From Lepidodermella squamata (Eukaryota; Gastrotricha): DNA of 64,000 nucleotides. Shown piece after piece: positions 21,283 to 33,585 of the stretch; within the stretch, counting starts at the first letter, position 1; every line of letters begins with the position of its first letter. Under the pieces are notes generated by a model. That model was given only the letters and a program-made list of their open reading frames with translations, was not told the origin of the DNA and searched no databases. A program made the translations under genes and the position numbers. The stretch spans positions 2,356,001 to 2,420,000 of the forward strand of contig JBLDXI010000009.1 in NCBI GenBank assembly GCA_047495785.1, in the 5' to 3' direction.

Positions 21283-23804
21283 ACTGTTATTGCTATCATT
21301 GTTCTTCGGCCATCATCAGAGCCACTTGAAAGCGCCGCCCGCTCGTAAAAAAAGCGCGCGGCCAAGTGAGAAGAGCCGTGCTGGTTTTCTTAGCATCAGG
21401 CGTGTTTTTATAGTGCCGCGCTATTAGGCTGTATCTATGCGCATTATTGCGAGTTTGATACAGGTGCGCGCACAACACACGCTTGTTTATCGTAGTGGGC
21501 GAGGCGCGCATCGAGATTCGGATGAGCGCAACACGCTCGGACAATAGCTAGCCGTGTGTCACGAGGCGCGTGAAAAGCGCGATGCCGCCCGCCTTGGACA
21601 AACAACAGCGCCGGAGTGGCCGCGCGACGCCACGTCGAAATCATCTCAATCAAACTGCTGCGCCAGAGCAACATCACCATCTATCGTAGCCGTGCATTTA
21701 TTCGGCTCGAGCCCTTCCGGTGTATCCTGAGACGTGACTCGACAACACGCCTGCGTTCCGGTTACCTTTATCAAGCAGCCTTTTAATTGCGTTGCTAGCC
21801 ACTCTCGCACCTGCTGCTACGTCTTGTTGCCTCTTCGCCGGCTCTCGCGCTGTCTAGCGCCTCCTAATTTGGAGCTGAATTACCTATGATATTCCTCAAC
21901 GATTTATTGCTCTCTTCCTTATAAGAAAAAATTCCAAATTTAATTATGAGGATGAAAATTGAGAGGAATCGTTTGACCTCGCTGATACTTTCCCTCGGGA
22001 TTTTCAGCATTAAAAGGCCTTTGTCTAATCGGCGGTTCAGATTTTTAGCTAACTGTAAATTTCTTCAACTGAAGCCCAACTTAACGAGGTAACTTTGGGC
22101 AAAACCATACAATGTGTCCCATTAGTAACGCAAGTGAATAAAATACATGGAAAAGGGTTCAGAAACTCTAAAATGAGAGACATCTCATGGTCAGACAAAT
22201 TTTAGAAAAATTCAAAAACACGGGAACATTTATCAATTATCAAGTAATGGTAATGCGATTAAAAAAGTCCGGAGAAATTCGGCCCAACCAGGTAAAATAC
22301 CGAAAATTACCGAACCAGTTTTACCATCGGGGTTTTCCGGGCCTTCTCCGGTAAATTTTTTATTTCTTCGGTTAAATTACGGATAAAATATGGAATATTC
22401 TCTCGGTAGGTTTAATTTAATAAAATTAGTTGACGCTTCAGGGACACGCTGTATTTTTGCTCATAGAATTCTGAAATTTGCATGAAAGTTGGCCAAAGGG
22501 ATTCCTGACTTTGTAGTAAATTATGAGAATCTATTAGTTTTCCACCGATTTTTAGCGATATAAAACGTATTCGGCTAAGCTTGGATAATTGAGGGTAATT
22601 TTGGATTTTTTGGAAGCTCATTTGCATATGCAGTTTCTTGAGTATCACGATTCGCCATTGAAATTTGAGTCACATTTTGGAGATCAGTTCAGTTTGCAGC
22701 ATCACTGCAGGCCGGGTTTCGTAAGGTCAAAGTGCAACCCATGATTCAAGCTATTGAGCCCGTGCAGTTTGGAGTCGGAATTGTTTTTCATATTTTTCAG
22801 ATGATATTGAAACTTGATGATTAATTTCATTAATTTCCAAAAAATTAAGGCTACGCATGGAACGCCACAGAATGGTGCTATTTTTGAATTTCATGCGCTA
22901 TTTTTAGAGTTGTACTTTGACCCTGCAACTGACCTACTGCCATCAGCATCATTTTTCACCAAATCAAAGACAAATGGATTCAAACTCGTGGCATGTCAAG
23001 AAAAGTCCAAAATTATCCTATATTTAAACTCGAACTTATAAGGCGGATGGTGGATGACTTTCCAAAACCGATCGTCCGATTGTCGTTTTTATGCAACAAA
23101 AAATGCTTTTTTTAGCGTTCGGCATGGCGTAGCCAAAGAGTGTCCAGGGTTACAATATGTCCACGATTACTCCGCCAATCGGCTTGAAATTTCGACAACT
23201 TTAAGCCAATTTTATCAAACACGTGCTTTCTCTACGTCAAATTATCAAATTTCGCCGCTGTCACCTCTTCCCGCCTACAGACATGCTGATTATAGATTAA
23301 GACGCTGTTAATTACTCGCTTCAGCTTATAAGCTGCCCGTCTCTTTTCACGCAAAAATCCCACGTAACATCACCTGAGGCTCGAGGCATGCCTAAACTCG
23401 GTCTGGTCGAACGCCCACCGTACAAAAATTAGCCAGGTTTTTATTACCCTCACTATCGGACGAATCGATCGCGAAAAGGTTCAATGAGTACATATTATAA
23501 TTGTGAATATTTGATCATTTCTTTCTTATTTGTGCACCGACCATTCGCGAAGCTATGGTTCCATCAATGATTTACGCTGAAAACCCGCCTTAATAATTAA
23601 GAAATTCTCGGCATTGCGGTGTATGCTCGTGATTAATTAACCATAACCGTTAGAGGTGTTTAGGCTGCGACTAAAAATAAATCATGAAACCTGATAGAAA
23701 ATACGGTGACTGCTTTCAGCACATATTTTATCAAAATTCAATCTGCTTCCTGATGAGAAAAATAAACGCAATATCAAATAGTTTTTTCTTGGCACAAATG
23801 AGAC

Positions 23805-23828
23805 ATGGTATTATGGTATTATGGTATT
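23805..23828. repeat. three tandem ATGGTATT units
   Basis: An exact 8-bp unit repeated three times, 35 bases beyond the stop codon of insulin gene 1 on its 3' side. Confidence 0.85.
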
Positions 23829-23862
23829 ATATTCGGTGACACTATATAAAATTACGCCGTTA

Positions 23863-24612
23863 TTACGGGCAATATTCTAACATTTCCTGGTGGTTGCATG
23901 AGTTGTAGCAGCATTCACAGACGACATTTTGAGGTGTCCAGAATGGTGATTTCGCGGACACGAACGCATCCAACCGGCCGCCTTGCCGTCGGAATTTGCT
24001 TTTGCCTGAATGCAGGACAGCTTTCGCTCGATTAGGAGACACAACGGCCCTAAGTAGCGCGTCTGAAAACGCGGTCGCACTGCCCTTGCGCTGAAGCGTA
24101 TACAACGGTCGTTGATCTGTCAAGTAGGTTTAATTCAATTAAAAAATTGATTAAAATTCAAGACAGGACGAGGTATAACGTACCAAAATGTCTACTCGGG
24201 TTGTATTTAGACAAATTTGAGCGAAACTTTTTCTGGCTCTTAGCCAACGGGACGATCACCTGCGACGAAGATTCAGGTACAGCGGCCTCGTCGCCCGAAA
24301 AGTATTGATCGAGAATAGCCGACTTCCATTGATCCGATACAGAATCACTCGGGCCGGTTCTTAAGCGGACTGAAGGCGACTTCGCTAAGCGGCAAACGTC
24401 GCGGATTTTACTGACAAGGCGATCTCCGCATATACCTGAAAATTGTCGAATAACAATTTTGAAATTTCAAAACGAAAAAAATCGTCACCTTTCCAAGACC
24501 TTCTTGGCGCTGGATTCATACATTTTCGATCTAACTTAGCGTTAATAGTAGCCAAATTTATCGCGAGTAAGGCAACGATCAGTAAAATCGCAGTTTGAAG
24601 TGATTTCGCCAT
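23863..24612 (-). CDS. ILP: insulin-like peptide 1 (eight-cysteine type)
   Basis: Three exons: complement(23863..24116, 24184..24435, 24489..24612), 209 aa. Signal peptide (about 1-25), B chain (C-x12-C-x11-C; ICGDRLVSKIRDVC), long C-peptide, and A chain (VVCECCYNSC-x8-C, then Pro and stop). The first intron interrupts the B chain between its first and second Cys at phase 1, the second lies in the C-peptide at phase 1; this is the only copy with both and probably shows the ancestral structure. I chose the ATG at 24612 because it directly opens a signal peptide; another in-frame ATG lies upstream. Two extra Cys beyond the six of classic insulin predict a fourth disulfide, as in molluscan insulin-related peptides. 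It would act as a secreted receptor-tyrosine-kinase ligand. Confidence 0.9.
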
Positions 24613-27415
24613 TTGTTTAGAATCAGCAAAAAGTCGAATGTGTTGCTGTACTGCTAACATTTTGGCTGAGCATACTTTTCGATAATTCATAAAGTTCTTT
24701 ATCTCCTAATACAAAATGTTGACTTTAAAGAGTGTTCTATGAAGTGTCATGAGAAAAATCAACTATGAAACGGTGCGTTTAAAATTAACTGACTGGCGTT
24801 TGAAAAATTGAAAACGCGTGTAATTCGATATCAACTCGCGCTAAAACCAGCGATCGACCGCGCGCCAGCCAGGCTAATCAAAGTCCGAGCGCGCGCGGCT
24901 TGTAAGACGCGCGTTATCGAGCGGAAAAAACGCGCTTTTCCTCTGCATGGTTGTTTTGAGAATTTAATTAAACAGCGGAATAATGAGTTCACAATAGAAA
25001 ATACGGACAGAGTTTTATTAATGAAATGCGGGGAGGCCGTGGTTAGAGACGCTTCCGCAGACGGGATGTTCCCAAAATAAAGCTAAAATCGCGACAATAC
25101 TCAAGGTCAGTCGCTGAGTTGGAATAAATCAAGCGAATTTTATGTTGAGAGAGAACGCATTAAAGTTACTTTTTTTATTGTTCGAAACTAAAGGTGGGGG
25201 TAGAGGTGGAAGACATTTTCTAGGGGCCTCATTTTGCATGTAAAGGGGTGAGTTTTTGCGTCGCTGTGGGAATATTATCTTCGATAATTTGTTAAGTAAT
25301 TGTTAATTGCTTAGCCCAGGTTAGCGGCTGAGTAAATAAAACCCTAACACGTTTTAAAGACGCCGCGATTGAATGAATAATTTATTCACTCACTCATAAA
25401 AACTTATTAATGCGCAGCGTTTTAAAATGTTCTTGGATTATGGGCGATGGGCGTCAATTAAGTCGATGTAACCAACCCCCCATGTCGTGTCTTGGCTGCT
25501 GTCTGAGCTGGATGCTATAAATAATGTGCTGCCGATATGATCCCGGTCATTATTAGTTTCATGTCGGGTGTTTCGAGGTTGCATTCCACTTTTCTAAATT
25601 TCATTTAACAATGAATCAAGAGTTCAAATTATATTAAAACTGAAAGGTCACCTAATGGGTTTAATCGAGTAGACATTAATGGAATATGATGGAACGAGAG
25701 CCATTCATGGAAATAAATGAGGATGAAGGCTATATCTTTCTTATCGAGCCGCATGTTTTGCACTTTTATGAACAGTACTCGGTGTTTGCCAGAAATCCGG
25801 GGGTGCTAATTTTGACAGCGCGGAATATGAGCCGAAAGCGGGCATTTTTCGGTGAATTTTCTAGAGGCTAGCTAAACCCTTAATCCTTCAGATCCTAATG
25901 TCACCTTTCCTCTATCGGGAATAAAATTAGCTGTTCATGAAATTGTATACTACTGAATGGGTTCTTCGGGCATTTCTAACATCATTCTAGACCCATGGTG
26001 CCGATGATGATTCATTAAGGTGAAGGGACGATTTTTCTTTCCTTGAAATACGATTTTACCTTGAAAACATGCGTGGCTGGAAAAATTGGGTGATAATATG
26101 GGCCTAACCGAAATAAGTGATCATCGATAGTCTAGCAGCTGTCGGTTGATTAAATAGGTCAATCAACGGTTAATCAGGGTATTGAAGCTCTTAGGAAGGG
26201 CTGCGATACTAAATTCGACACACTTAAATCTATTAATTGTCGCCTTTCGTGGCTATTTGATTAATTTCGGGGTAAAAATAGCGAGACTAGCCTGAAAATC
26301 AGGGGGCATATAGATTCATGGACTGCGCAAGGTTTAAATTCAATCGCAGACGATAAGCCCCGTTCAGACTAAATTCCCTGGATCATTATAATCCGTCGTA
26401 GACAGTAGACGCTAGTTTAATTTATGGCTGTTATCATACAAAATTAATAATAGCTTAAAATTTCACTTGCCAATTAATTTAATTCTACGAATGTCTTAGT
26501 GGTTGAAGTTTTGTAAAGTTGGACATTAATTTATAATGGCAACGGAATCCGTAATCGACCCGGACTAATTTACACTAGTACCTAAACCCCAATGTAAGAT
26601 TTTGTAACGCGATGCGCTCAACTGTTAAAATCCGCCTAATTAAAAGCCAATTTAACCAGTTTTTAAAGTCCTATGAGGTTGTGCGTGAAGTGAACTCCCC
26701 AAACATAGGATTCCAGGCTCCAGAACTAAAGAGCCCTAGCACTAATTCAGATTTTTCAGGCTTTACGTTTTCCTTTGAATATCAATCGATCAGTTTACGA
26801 GATACGCTATAGCCTGCAGAGCCGATATCGATTTCAAGTATCGATTTTAAAAATCAGTGATTTTTCCAATATCAGTAATCTTGTAAAGCAACATTTGAAA
26901 TATTTCCACCTATGGCGGATGATGCCAAGTAAAATCTCAGGGTCATGAGGGGCATCATCTTCTAGCAGGGAAAAAAATCGCAAAGAATTGCAGTCCTGGA
27001 ATCTTAATAATAATAGTGGTGCATATATATTTAGATCCGTATTTCAACGCAAATTGCGCGTAAACATTTCTAAAATTTCCTACTGCGTTTTGCGGGGAGA
27101 AAATCCCTACTCAGTGAGTTCTAATTTTGGAAAAAATAATGTCCGATTCAGCTGATTCGTGTGGGAAAATCAAGTTATTATAACTCGCCATGTTCTCTTT
27201 ATTTTTTGTCGCATAAAAATGTTTGGAAAACAATAAAATGTAAAAACATGATAATATAATATCGACAATAGTTCATCTGTATAAAAATATATATAGGCGT
27301 GTTCGACTGAGTTCAAAAGAAAACGCCCGTATGGTTTGCCATAGATTAGCTTTGAAACTTCGACGCTGCTTGCCACCGGTTGGAAAAATCACCGCTATCA
27401 GTTCCGGCTTCATCA
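24613..27415. other. intergenic region between insulin genes 1 and 2
   Basis: Non-coding as far as I can see. Short open frames (24808-25080, 25686-25871, 26612-26812) have no recognisable features. No insulin relic with a CECC-type motif was found. Confidence 0.45.
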
Positions 27416-28025
27416 TCATTTTCGAGTGCAATAGCTGAGCATTTCTTGACGACTGCATGACGAATAGCAGCACTCGCATATGAGATTGTTAGGCGGCCAC
27501 GTCGCGGCGTCTTTCGACGCTTGCCGGCGAGTTCGAACAACACTCAGCGCCTGTTCTTTGCTAAGACTCGAAAGCGTGCGACCGAGCAACCGGTAGTCAG
27601 GTGTTGTTGTCGAGGCAGCTTCTGTTTCCTGTTTTTGTTCTATGGGCTTCGCATCAATTAAAGCTCTCGAAAGTTCAGATGAGTCTGTGCGTAAAAAAAA
27701 CACTAATTTATAATGCGAAAAAATAGATGACTAATAGGTTACGATTAAAATTCCACGGGCTCATGAAGTTGCTGCGTAAAAGTTGTATATTCGCCGCGCC
27801 AGCTAGCTTGATGTTGAATTTAAGGCCTCGGCTCCGGCAGACCATTTTGATGATCGACAATAGGCGATGGTCGCAGATGCCGTAGTATGGTGGAGGTTGT
27901 TGATGAGGGCAGTACTTGTCTTGGCCAGCTTCGGCGATGGAGAATTCGAGCGATATTGCGAACATTGCGGTTACGCATAGCTTCACCAAAGTCACGGCTT
28001 TACTTTCCAACTCAAATTTATTCAT
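27416..28025 (-). CDS. ILP: insulin-like peptide 2 (eight-cysteine type)
   Basis: Two exons: complement(27416..27684, 27743..28025), 183 aa. Signal peptide (about 1-32), B chain C-x11-C-x11-C (YYGICDHRLLSIIKMVC), C-peptide, a TRRQ processing site, and A chain (LICECCYSSC-x8-C) with a three-residue tail. One phase-1 intron in the C-peptide; the acceptor after the T-run at 27685 is the one that joins in frame. The B-chain intron of copy 1 is absent. The start is preceded at 13 bases by a CTTTTTAG acceptor-like site. The B chain closely resembles copies 3 and 4 (CP-x2-QPPPY), so these are the most recent duplicates. Confidence 0.9.
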
Positions 28026-28709
28026 TGGAAATAAAACCTAAAAAGTAAGAAATTGAAACTTGAGGAATCGGTTATACTTATTTCTTATCAAAAGAAAACC
28101 CGATTCTCGGAAATTGTACGAAATAACGTAAAAGAGCGCGTAGACACTGAAACCTGACGATGAGCGACAAATAATTTACTCGATGTTGAGAAGGTCCATA
28201 CTAAACGAGTAGGCTGGTTGTCACATCAATTAGCGACGAGTGGTTAATAAGACACGTACGAGATTCACAAACTGATCGAAAGTTATCGAAAGCGCAGGTG
28301 AGCGTGAGTGCGCGCGCACAGGTGCGTGCGCTCATTATAATATATGAATGAGGGGACAATTATAAGGAAGTCGTCGTCATAAGATGCTGACGTCATCAAC
28401 TCCTTAGGGGTCCAACATAACGTCACAATTTAAAACTAAAAAAATATTTAATATAACAGAAAACTAAACATCATTTAAGGACCTCAAGGTCGTAGTAAAA
28501 ACATCCGTCTTGGTGAAATGAGCGAGCAAAAAAATTTAGAATTAATTTGATTGATAAACCCTCGAAAAATGGTTCGGCAAATACATTTCATGTTATTTTG
28601 CTAGTAACAAATCGCGTGGGCAAATTAAAGACTGGACACTGAGTTGTTTATATGATGTATGTGTGTGTGATGAATCATCCCATAATATTTGCGTGATGGA
28701 TAGTTTCAC
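28026..28709. other. intergenic spacer between insulin genes 2 and 3
   Basis: 684 bp, AT-rich with a GCGCGC-containing patch near 28310. No gene seen. Confidence 0.5.
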
Positions 28710-29270
28710 TCATGCGCAATGCTCAATTAGCTCGTTGATGGTACAGGCCGAATAGCAACACTCGCAGATGATGTTTTGCGGCCGCCACCACGCGCCGGCC
28801 GAACGTGTTGTCAGCATTCGCCGTGCTTCGGAGGCGTTTATTATCGCGGCTTCGCCGAAAATCGATTTGAAATACATCTGACGGTGCGTGACGTAATCGC
28901 CGGCTTCGGGGGACGAGCCTGGGAATAAAATCCGGGATTTATTTTGCGTGTTCCGCAATTTAGGTAGTATTTTATCCTCACCAGTGCGTAAAAGCGGCAA
29001 ACTGCTGACGCCGGCTTTGCTATTTTTCGCCCTCCGGCCTTTACCGCCCCTTCTCTGATGAGCTGTTTTAACTGGTTTCGAGTGGGTTGCGCAAGCTTTA
29101 CGAAGAGCATCCAGCAAATTCATGCCACAAATGCCGAAATAAGGCGGAGGTTGCATGTTGGGGCAGTATTTTTCGAAAGCGGCTGCTTTTCTCGGCTGAA
29201 TGCTGAGAACATAAACGGCAAACAACACCGGTGCTGAAGTTGCCGCGAAGCCCGTTGATATTTGACTCAT
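28710..29270 (-). CDS. ILP: insulin-like peptide 3 (eight-cysteine type, intronless)
   Basis: Single exon, 186 aa. N-terminal hydrophobic signal (about 1-31), B chain C-x11-C-x11-C (YFGICGMNLLDALRKAC), a long basic C-peptide, and A chain (IICECCYSACTINELIEHC) plus Ala and stop. The dibasic ARR before the A chain is a candidate convertase site. There is no intron at all, in contrast to copies 1, 2, 4 and 7. A strong T-rich CTTTGGCAG precedes the ATG by 13 bases, so either a 5'-UTR intron or trans-splicing is likely. Confidence 0.9.
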   Translation of the reverse strand: MSQISTGFAATSAPVLFAVYVLSIQPRKAAAFEKYCPNMQPPPYFGICGMNLLDALRKACATHSKPVKTAHQRRGGKGRRAKNSKAGVSSLPLLRTGEDKILPKLRNTQNKSRILFPGSSPEAGDYVTHRQMYFKSIFGEAAIINASEARRMLTTRSAGAWWRPQNIICECCYSACTINELIEHCA

Positions 29271-30631
29271 TATACGATAAGCTCTGCCAAAGAAATAAAG
29301 AGATCAATAGGCACGCGACCACAAAAAAACAAGCGTGGTAAAAAATGTGAGCAAAATTTGACAAAGTACTATGTAAAATGAGTCAGGTGAAATCAAAATA
29401 ATAGGAAGATGACTACATTTTCTGGCTACCTAAGAATGATCAAAAAAGTTGTAATTAGGAATTCAAATAAAAATTACAAAATGATGAACACGTCTGTCCA
29501 TAAATTGGGCACATTAAAGCCGTGTCTAGATTGACTTACTTTCCAAGGGCTGCAATAGAGTACACTTCCTTCCTGGCTGTGTGACACTTTGTCGATCCAG
29601 ACCTTCAAAGTTCATCACTTCACGGCTCTATTTACCGCTTGTCGGGTGCTTCATCAAGCGTGAAAATTTGGCGTTGATGCGTTTGACAGAGAGATGTCGC
29701 GGAAATGAACGCTTAATCATAGGAAAATGAATCATTTTCGTGCAAAGCCTCTCATTAAAAATCAGCTGACAAGTTCCTGAAATAGGTGAACTCTATCGAG
29801 TTTAGCAAAAAAGTTGTTATTCCAAGCCTGAACTGGAAAGATTCCTTGCTAACTTCTTTAGTCAATTTTCTTTTCCCTGTCAACTTATAATTGAAAGACT
29901 TGAATTGGTTTGATGTGGAACAAACACTGACATTTTCAAACCTTGCCAATTAAAATGTTTGTCATTATTAGGGCTAAATTCCCATACGTCCTAACTCAAA
30001 CTTCAATTTAAAAAATGGACATACCTTCATTGATCAGGCCCCTGTTGATAGATTTTGACAGCCGCAGTAGTAGTAAACATGCATTTGATGTGAAGTCATA
30101 GCACCGTGTCAATTTTCAGACCGTGGCAACTGATCAGCCGTAACCATGTGAGAGTGAAAAATTGTACACCTAATGGGACGAAGTGATGTCCCGCGTCCTT
30201 TACATTTTCGGCTATAACTTATTAGAGAGACCAAAATAGGGTGCCAAACAGTCAAGAAAGTTATTTCAGTCATAGTTGTTGTTTTATTTTCCGAAGAAAT
30301 CGAAACGAGTTGCACGACATTATAAGAGCTCATGAAAAGTCATCAAAAATTGTCATCAAATGCAGCATAATTAATATAGGGAAACCCATGGTTTTATTAT
30401 TATATATATATATAGTATGAACTGAAGATGCATGCAAGAATCAAATGGCAAATAAGGGAACCTGGATTATAATCTGCGGATCGAATTATGTACAGCTTGA
30501 TTAGAAAGGAGAAAAGCTAATATATTATTATGTAATAAAATGGTGATTAAATCTAGTCGAACATGAATCGAAAAACCGAGATTGATTTTGACTACATTCA
30601 CGACACGTAAAAAACATTAAAAGAAGACGCT
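29271..30631. other. intergenic region between insulin genes 3 and 4
   Basis: 1.4 kb with no supportable gene. Contains a TA microsatellite at about 30399-30414. Confidence 0.5.
30399..30414. repeat. TA microsatellite
   Basis: Eight TA dinucleotides in AT-rich non-coding DNA downstream of insulin gene 4. Confidence 0.75.
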
Positions 30632-31271
30632 TCACGGTTTTGTCCAACAATACTCCAATGCTTCTTGAACTTTGCAAGCGTGATAACAGCATTCACAGAT
30701 GATATTTTTCGGCGTCCAGCTTGGCAGCATTCTCCGCGATCGAATGAAAGATCGGGCGCTTCGCTTTTCCAACAACCGCCCCTTCCCAAGGGCGCTTATA
30801 ACCAAGCTATTAACGTCTTCTTCATCTAAGATAAAATAATTTAAAATTTTATGAAAAATTAATTTTGAATCTTTTACCTTCATAGCTGCTTTCGCGACTC
30901 TCCGAGTCAGGAATTTTGGAAATAGCTGCAGCTACACTTGGGTCAGATATAAGGGTATTGTTAGTGATAGACGTAGTTTTGAGGAGCGAAAGAGCAGTCC
31001 GCATTATGGAAGGAATGTTTTCGACGCTGAAAGTTGTAGACGAAGCTGTTTCGGCGATTTTGCCACTCGAGTGAAGCCGGCACAACTTTTTGATATACTT
31101 CATCATATCACGGCCGCAGACGCCCGGGAACGGGCCCGTTTGCTGATGCGGACAGTACTGCGTGTACCCGGCGGCATCGCTCGCCGGTACCAGCGTGGCG
31201 ATGAGCAGGTACCACGCGCCGCAGATGACTAGCAGCTCTCGTAGGGTGATTATGTCAATAAAATTAGCCAT
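30632..31271 (-). CDS. ILP: insulin-like peptide 4 (eight-cysteine type)
   Basis: Two exons: complement(30632..30825, 30878..31271), 195 aa from the ATG that starts MANFID. Signal anchor-like hydrophobic stretch (about 10-35), B chain C-x11-C-x11-C (FPGVCGRDMMKYIKKLC), C-peptide, RSRR processing site, and A chain (IICECCYHAC-x8-C) with a WTKP tail. A phase-1 intron splits the C-peptide. A longer N-terminus from an upstream in-frame ATG (31313) is possible but would displace the signal peptide. Confidence 0.9.
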
Positions 31272-33102
31272 TCTTTCCAAGCATTTCAGTGTAATATAAT
31301 ACAAGTCTATCAAGATTCAGAGGAAAATAGAAAAAATTGTTTGGAAGTGGAGGAGGGGGTGATGACGCAAATAAGGCGGTGTGGCACTGGTCACGCTTGA
31401 CCTGTTGGCTCCACCTTAAGGTCGTTCGTGTGCCAACAAATAAAACATCAAGCTGAACATGATTACATGACATGAATAAGTTGGAACAAAATCTAGATGA
31501 TAACAGGCGACACGAGGCTTTTTAATTATCAATCAAGTAAAAGTATATAACAGGAATTTAGAGGCGCAATTAAATTAGCGGGCACGCGAATTCTCGAAAA
31601 ATTGAACACTACTTTGTCTAGAACTTGTAATTATACCACTAAACCCAAAGGGCCGCGTAGTAAATATGTCTGCTTCTACACAATTCGCGCGTGACAAAAA
31701 ATGTTAAGACAATGCCCGGTCCATGATGTTATAATTTTGTTGTCGGCGATTTTTGTCTGATGACGCGGCAAGTCGGCCACTTTTTTGTTATTTTTACCTG
31801 ACGGCGCACTTGACTCGTACGCAGGTCGCGCGTTTGAGGCGTTTCGGGTTCGTTTCGAGTGGTAAAAATCCCATTCCACGCCGGCGGATCGGCGTCATAA
31901 TTTATTCCGCTTGAACTGAGCGAAATACTATACACCACCAGGCTTATATTTAAATGAAGCAATAACGCAGCTTGATTTGAAAGCAAATGTCAGCATATAA
32001 GCTCTTCAATTCATAGAATGTTGTTATAACCTATGCGGAACCGCAGGGAGCATCAGGGTGCACGAAAAACGGCCTCAAATGCTTTTTCATTGTATATTAT
32101 ATTAGCCAAGGTTGATAAACTCACTATAGACAACGGCTGCTTCAATAGTTGAAAAAAATGCGGGTAAACTGCAAGGTGTTTAAAAGGAATTGGCTGCACA
32201 CAATTAGCCGCGATGTTGTTGAGTGGTGAAATGGAATCCATGTAATGTTAAACTTGAAAAAAAAATAGAAACGTGACCACGTATATTTGTGAGGCGGCTG
32301 CGGCTAGTTCCTTGTTGCGCTTTTGTCTTGACATTATTACGCTTCATTATTTTTTTACCCTTCATAAATCATTTTCTCCCCATTTTCACACTTATGCCAT
32401 TTGACAGTTGAGGGTGATCGCAAATACTTCAAATGTCCCCGTAAATCATGTCAGATTTTCCGATGAATGAATAACTGTTTTTTACCATTTATGGCTTCAC
32501 TTCGAGTTCACATGTCTCAATTTAATTGCGAGTCTGGAAAAGTCCAACCCACACACGAGATTTTCCTCCGCAAAAATTATCAGAACGCGGTTAATCTGGT
32601 TTGAAAAAAAATCCGTTTTAAAAACATATTTTTTATAAGCTTTCTTAAAAAAGTAAAATTAATTGGCTAATTTGACAATAATATAATAGCGCCTTATATC
32701 GAGACACAAGAGTTTTAAAAATTCGCCAAGTCACGCGCATCCAGAGCCATCGAAGAGAGTCATTGATAGAAAACGAAAAAGATATAGTATAAGAGGTCCG
32801 CAACTTGTGTTTGTTCAGAGAAAAGTATAATTTTTGACCCTCTTCGAAGCTGCAAGATGCGCGAAGTTGGGCGAACTTTATGTCACACGGGTTCATGCAA
32901 TAAGAGCGAGCGGTAGAGAGACAGAGAGAGAGAGTGGGTCATAAAAAGAGAGAGAGAGTCAAAAAAACACGACACGCACAAGCCTAATAATAAGAAGATT
33001 TTCACCGCGATATTTTAAATTTTACGGTGTAATAAATTACGACATATATAGGTGTGGTGTTCAATTATTTTGAGAATCAACGCCCCGGTGGTTTTTTTTC
33101 AT
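31272..33102. other. intergenic region between insulin genes 4 and 5
   Basis: 1.8 kb; open frames are short and unconvincing. Two AG-dinucleotide microsatellites lie at 32915-32934 and 32946-32958. Confidence 0.45.
32915..32958. repeat. paired GA microsatellites
   Basis: Two runs of GA/AG repeats separated by about ten bases, on the 3' side of insulin gene 5. Confidence 0.8.
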
Positions 33103-33585
33103 TCAGCACCACGAAACCATCTCCTGAACGCTGCAGTAGTTGAAGCAGCACTCGCAGACCAAATTTTGCGGGCTCCACTTTTGAAACAGGTTGGTTACAT
33201 GCCGGCGAGAGCGAACCAGCGTACGCGCCGCTTTTGCATCATTTATCCGCGCAAGTACGAGGTTGGCGAACGCGTCGCTCATCGTGCGAAGCATCGGCAA
33301 TTTGCCATTGGCGCCGCCAAGCGCTCGGTTCATCCCACCGCCGCCGCTCATCGGTGCGACTTGGGCGAGAAGGCGGTCGTGGTGGCGGGGCGCGACGCCG
33401 CCGTTACGGGTCCGGCACACCTCGCCGAGTTTGCCTAACAGTTGCATACCGCAAACGCCGGGGAATGAGTGCAGGCCCTCGAGGCGCGGGTTAAGGCACG
33501 TTTTCGTCAAAACGGCGTCGGCGCTGCGTGACCAAAGCGACACCAGCAGAATGGTGACTGCAATCGTAGCTTGCAACAGATACAT
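33103..33585 (-). CDS. ILP: insulin-like peptide 5 (eight-cysteine type, intronless)
   Basis: Single exon, 160 aa from the ATG at 33585 (MYLLQ). Signal peptide (about 1-24), B chain C-x14-C-x11-C (FPGVCGMQLLGKLGEVC), a Gly-rich C-peptide, SRR processing site and A chain (LVCECCFNYC-x8-C) ending directly at the last Cys. The first B-chain spacing of 14 is the longest of the eight copies. This gene is markedly richer in G+C (CG-rich third positions) than its neighbours, which is also why long antisense open frames overlap it. Confidence 0.9.
   Translation of the reverse strand: MYLLQATIAVTILLVSLWSRSADAVLTKTCLNPRLEGLHSFPGVCGMQLLGKLGEVCRTRNGGVAPRHHDRLLAQVAPMSGGGGMNRALGGANGKLPMLRTMSDAFANLVLARINDAKAARTLVRSRRHVTNLFQKWSPQNLVCECCFNYCSVQEMVSWC

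Larger units (their letters stand above)
20808..23862. other. intergenic region between IGFBP7-like gene and insulin cluster
   Basis: Three kilobases without a supportable gene. It contains a TTA/ATT microsatellite at 21263-21282 and a CpG- and GCGC-rich patch at about 21090-21860 that contrasts with the AT-rich surroundings. A TTTAG acceptor-like site lies 11 bases before the IGFBP7-like start. Confidence 0.45.

Noticed and set aside
21143-21427. 94-codon plus-strand frame with a poly-Leu stretch
   Set aside because: The Leu run comes from the TTA microsatellite; no homology or conserved flanks.
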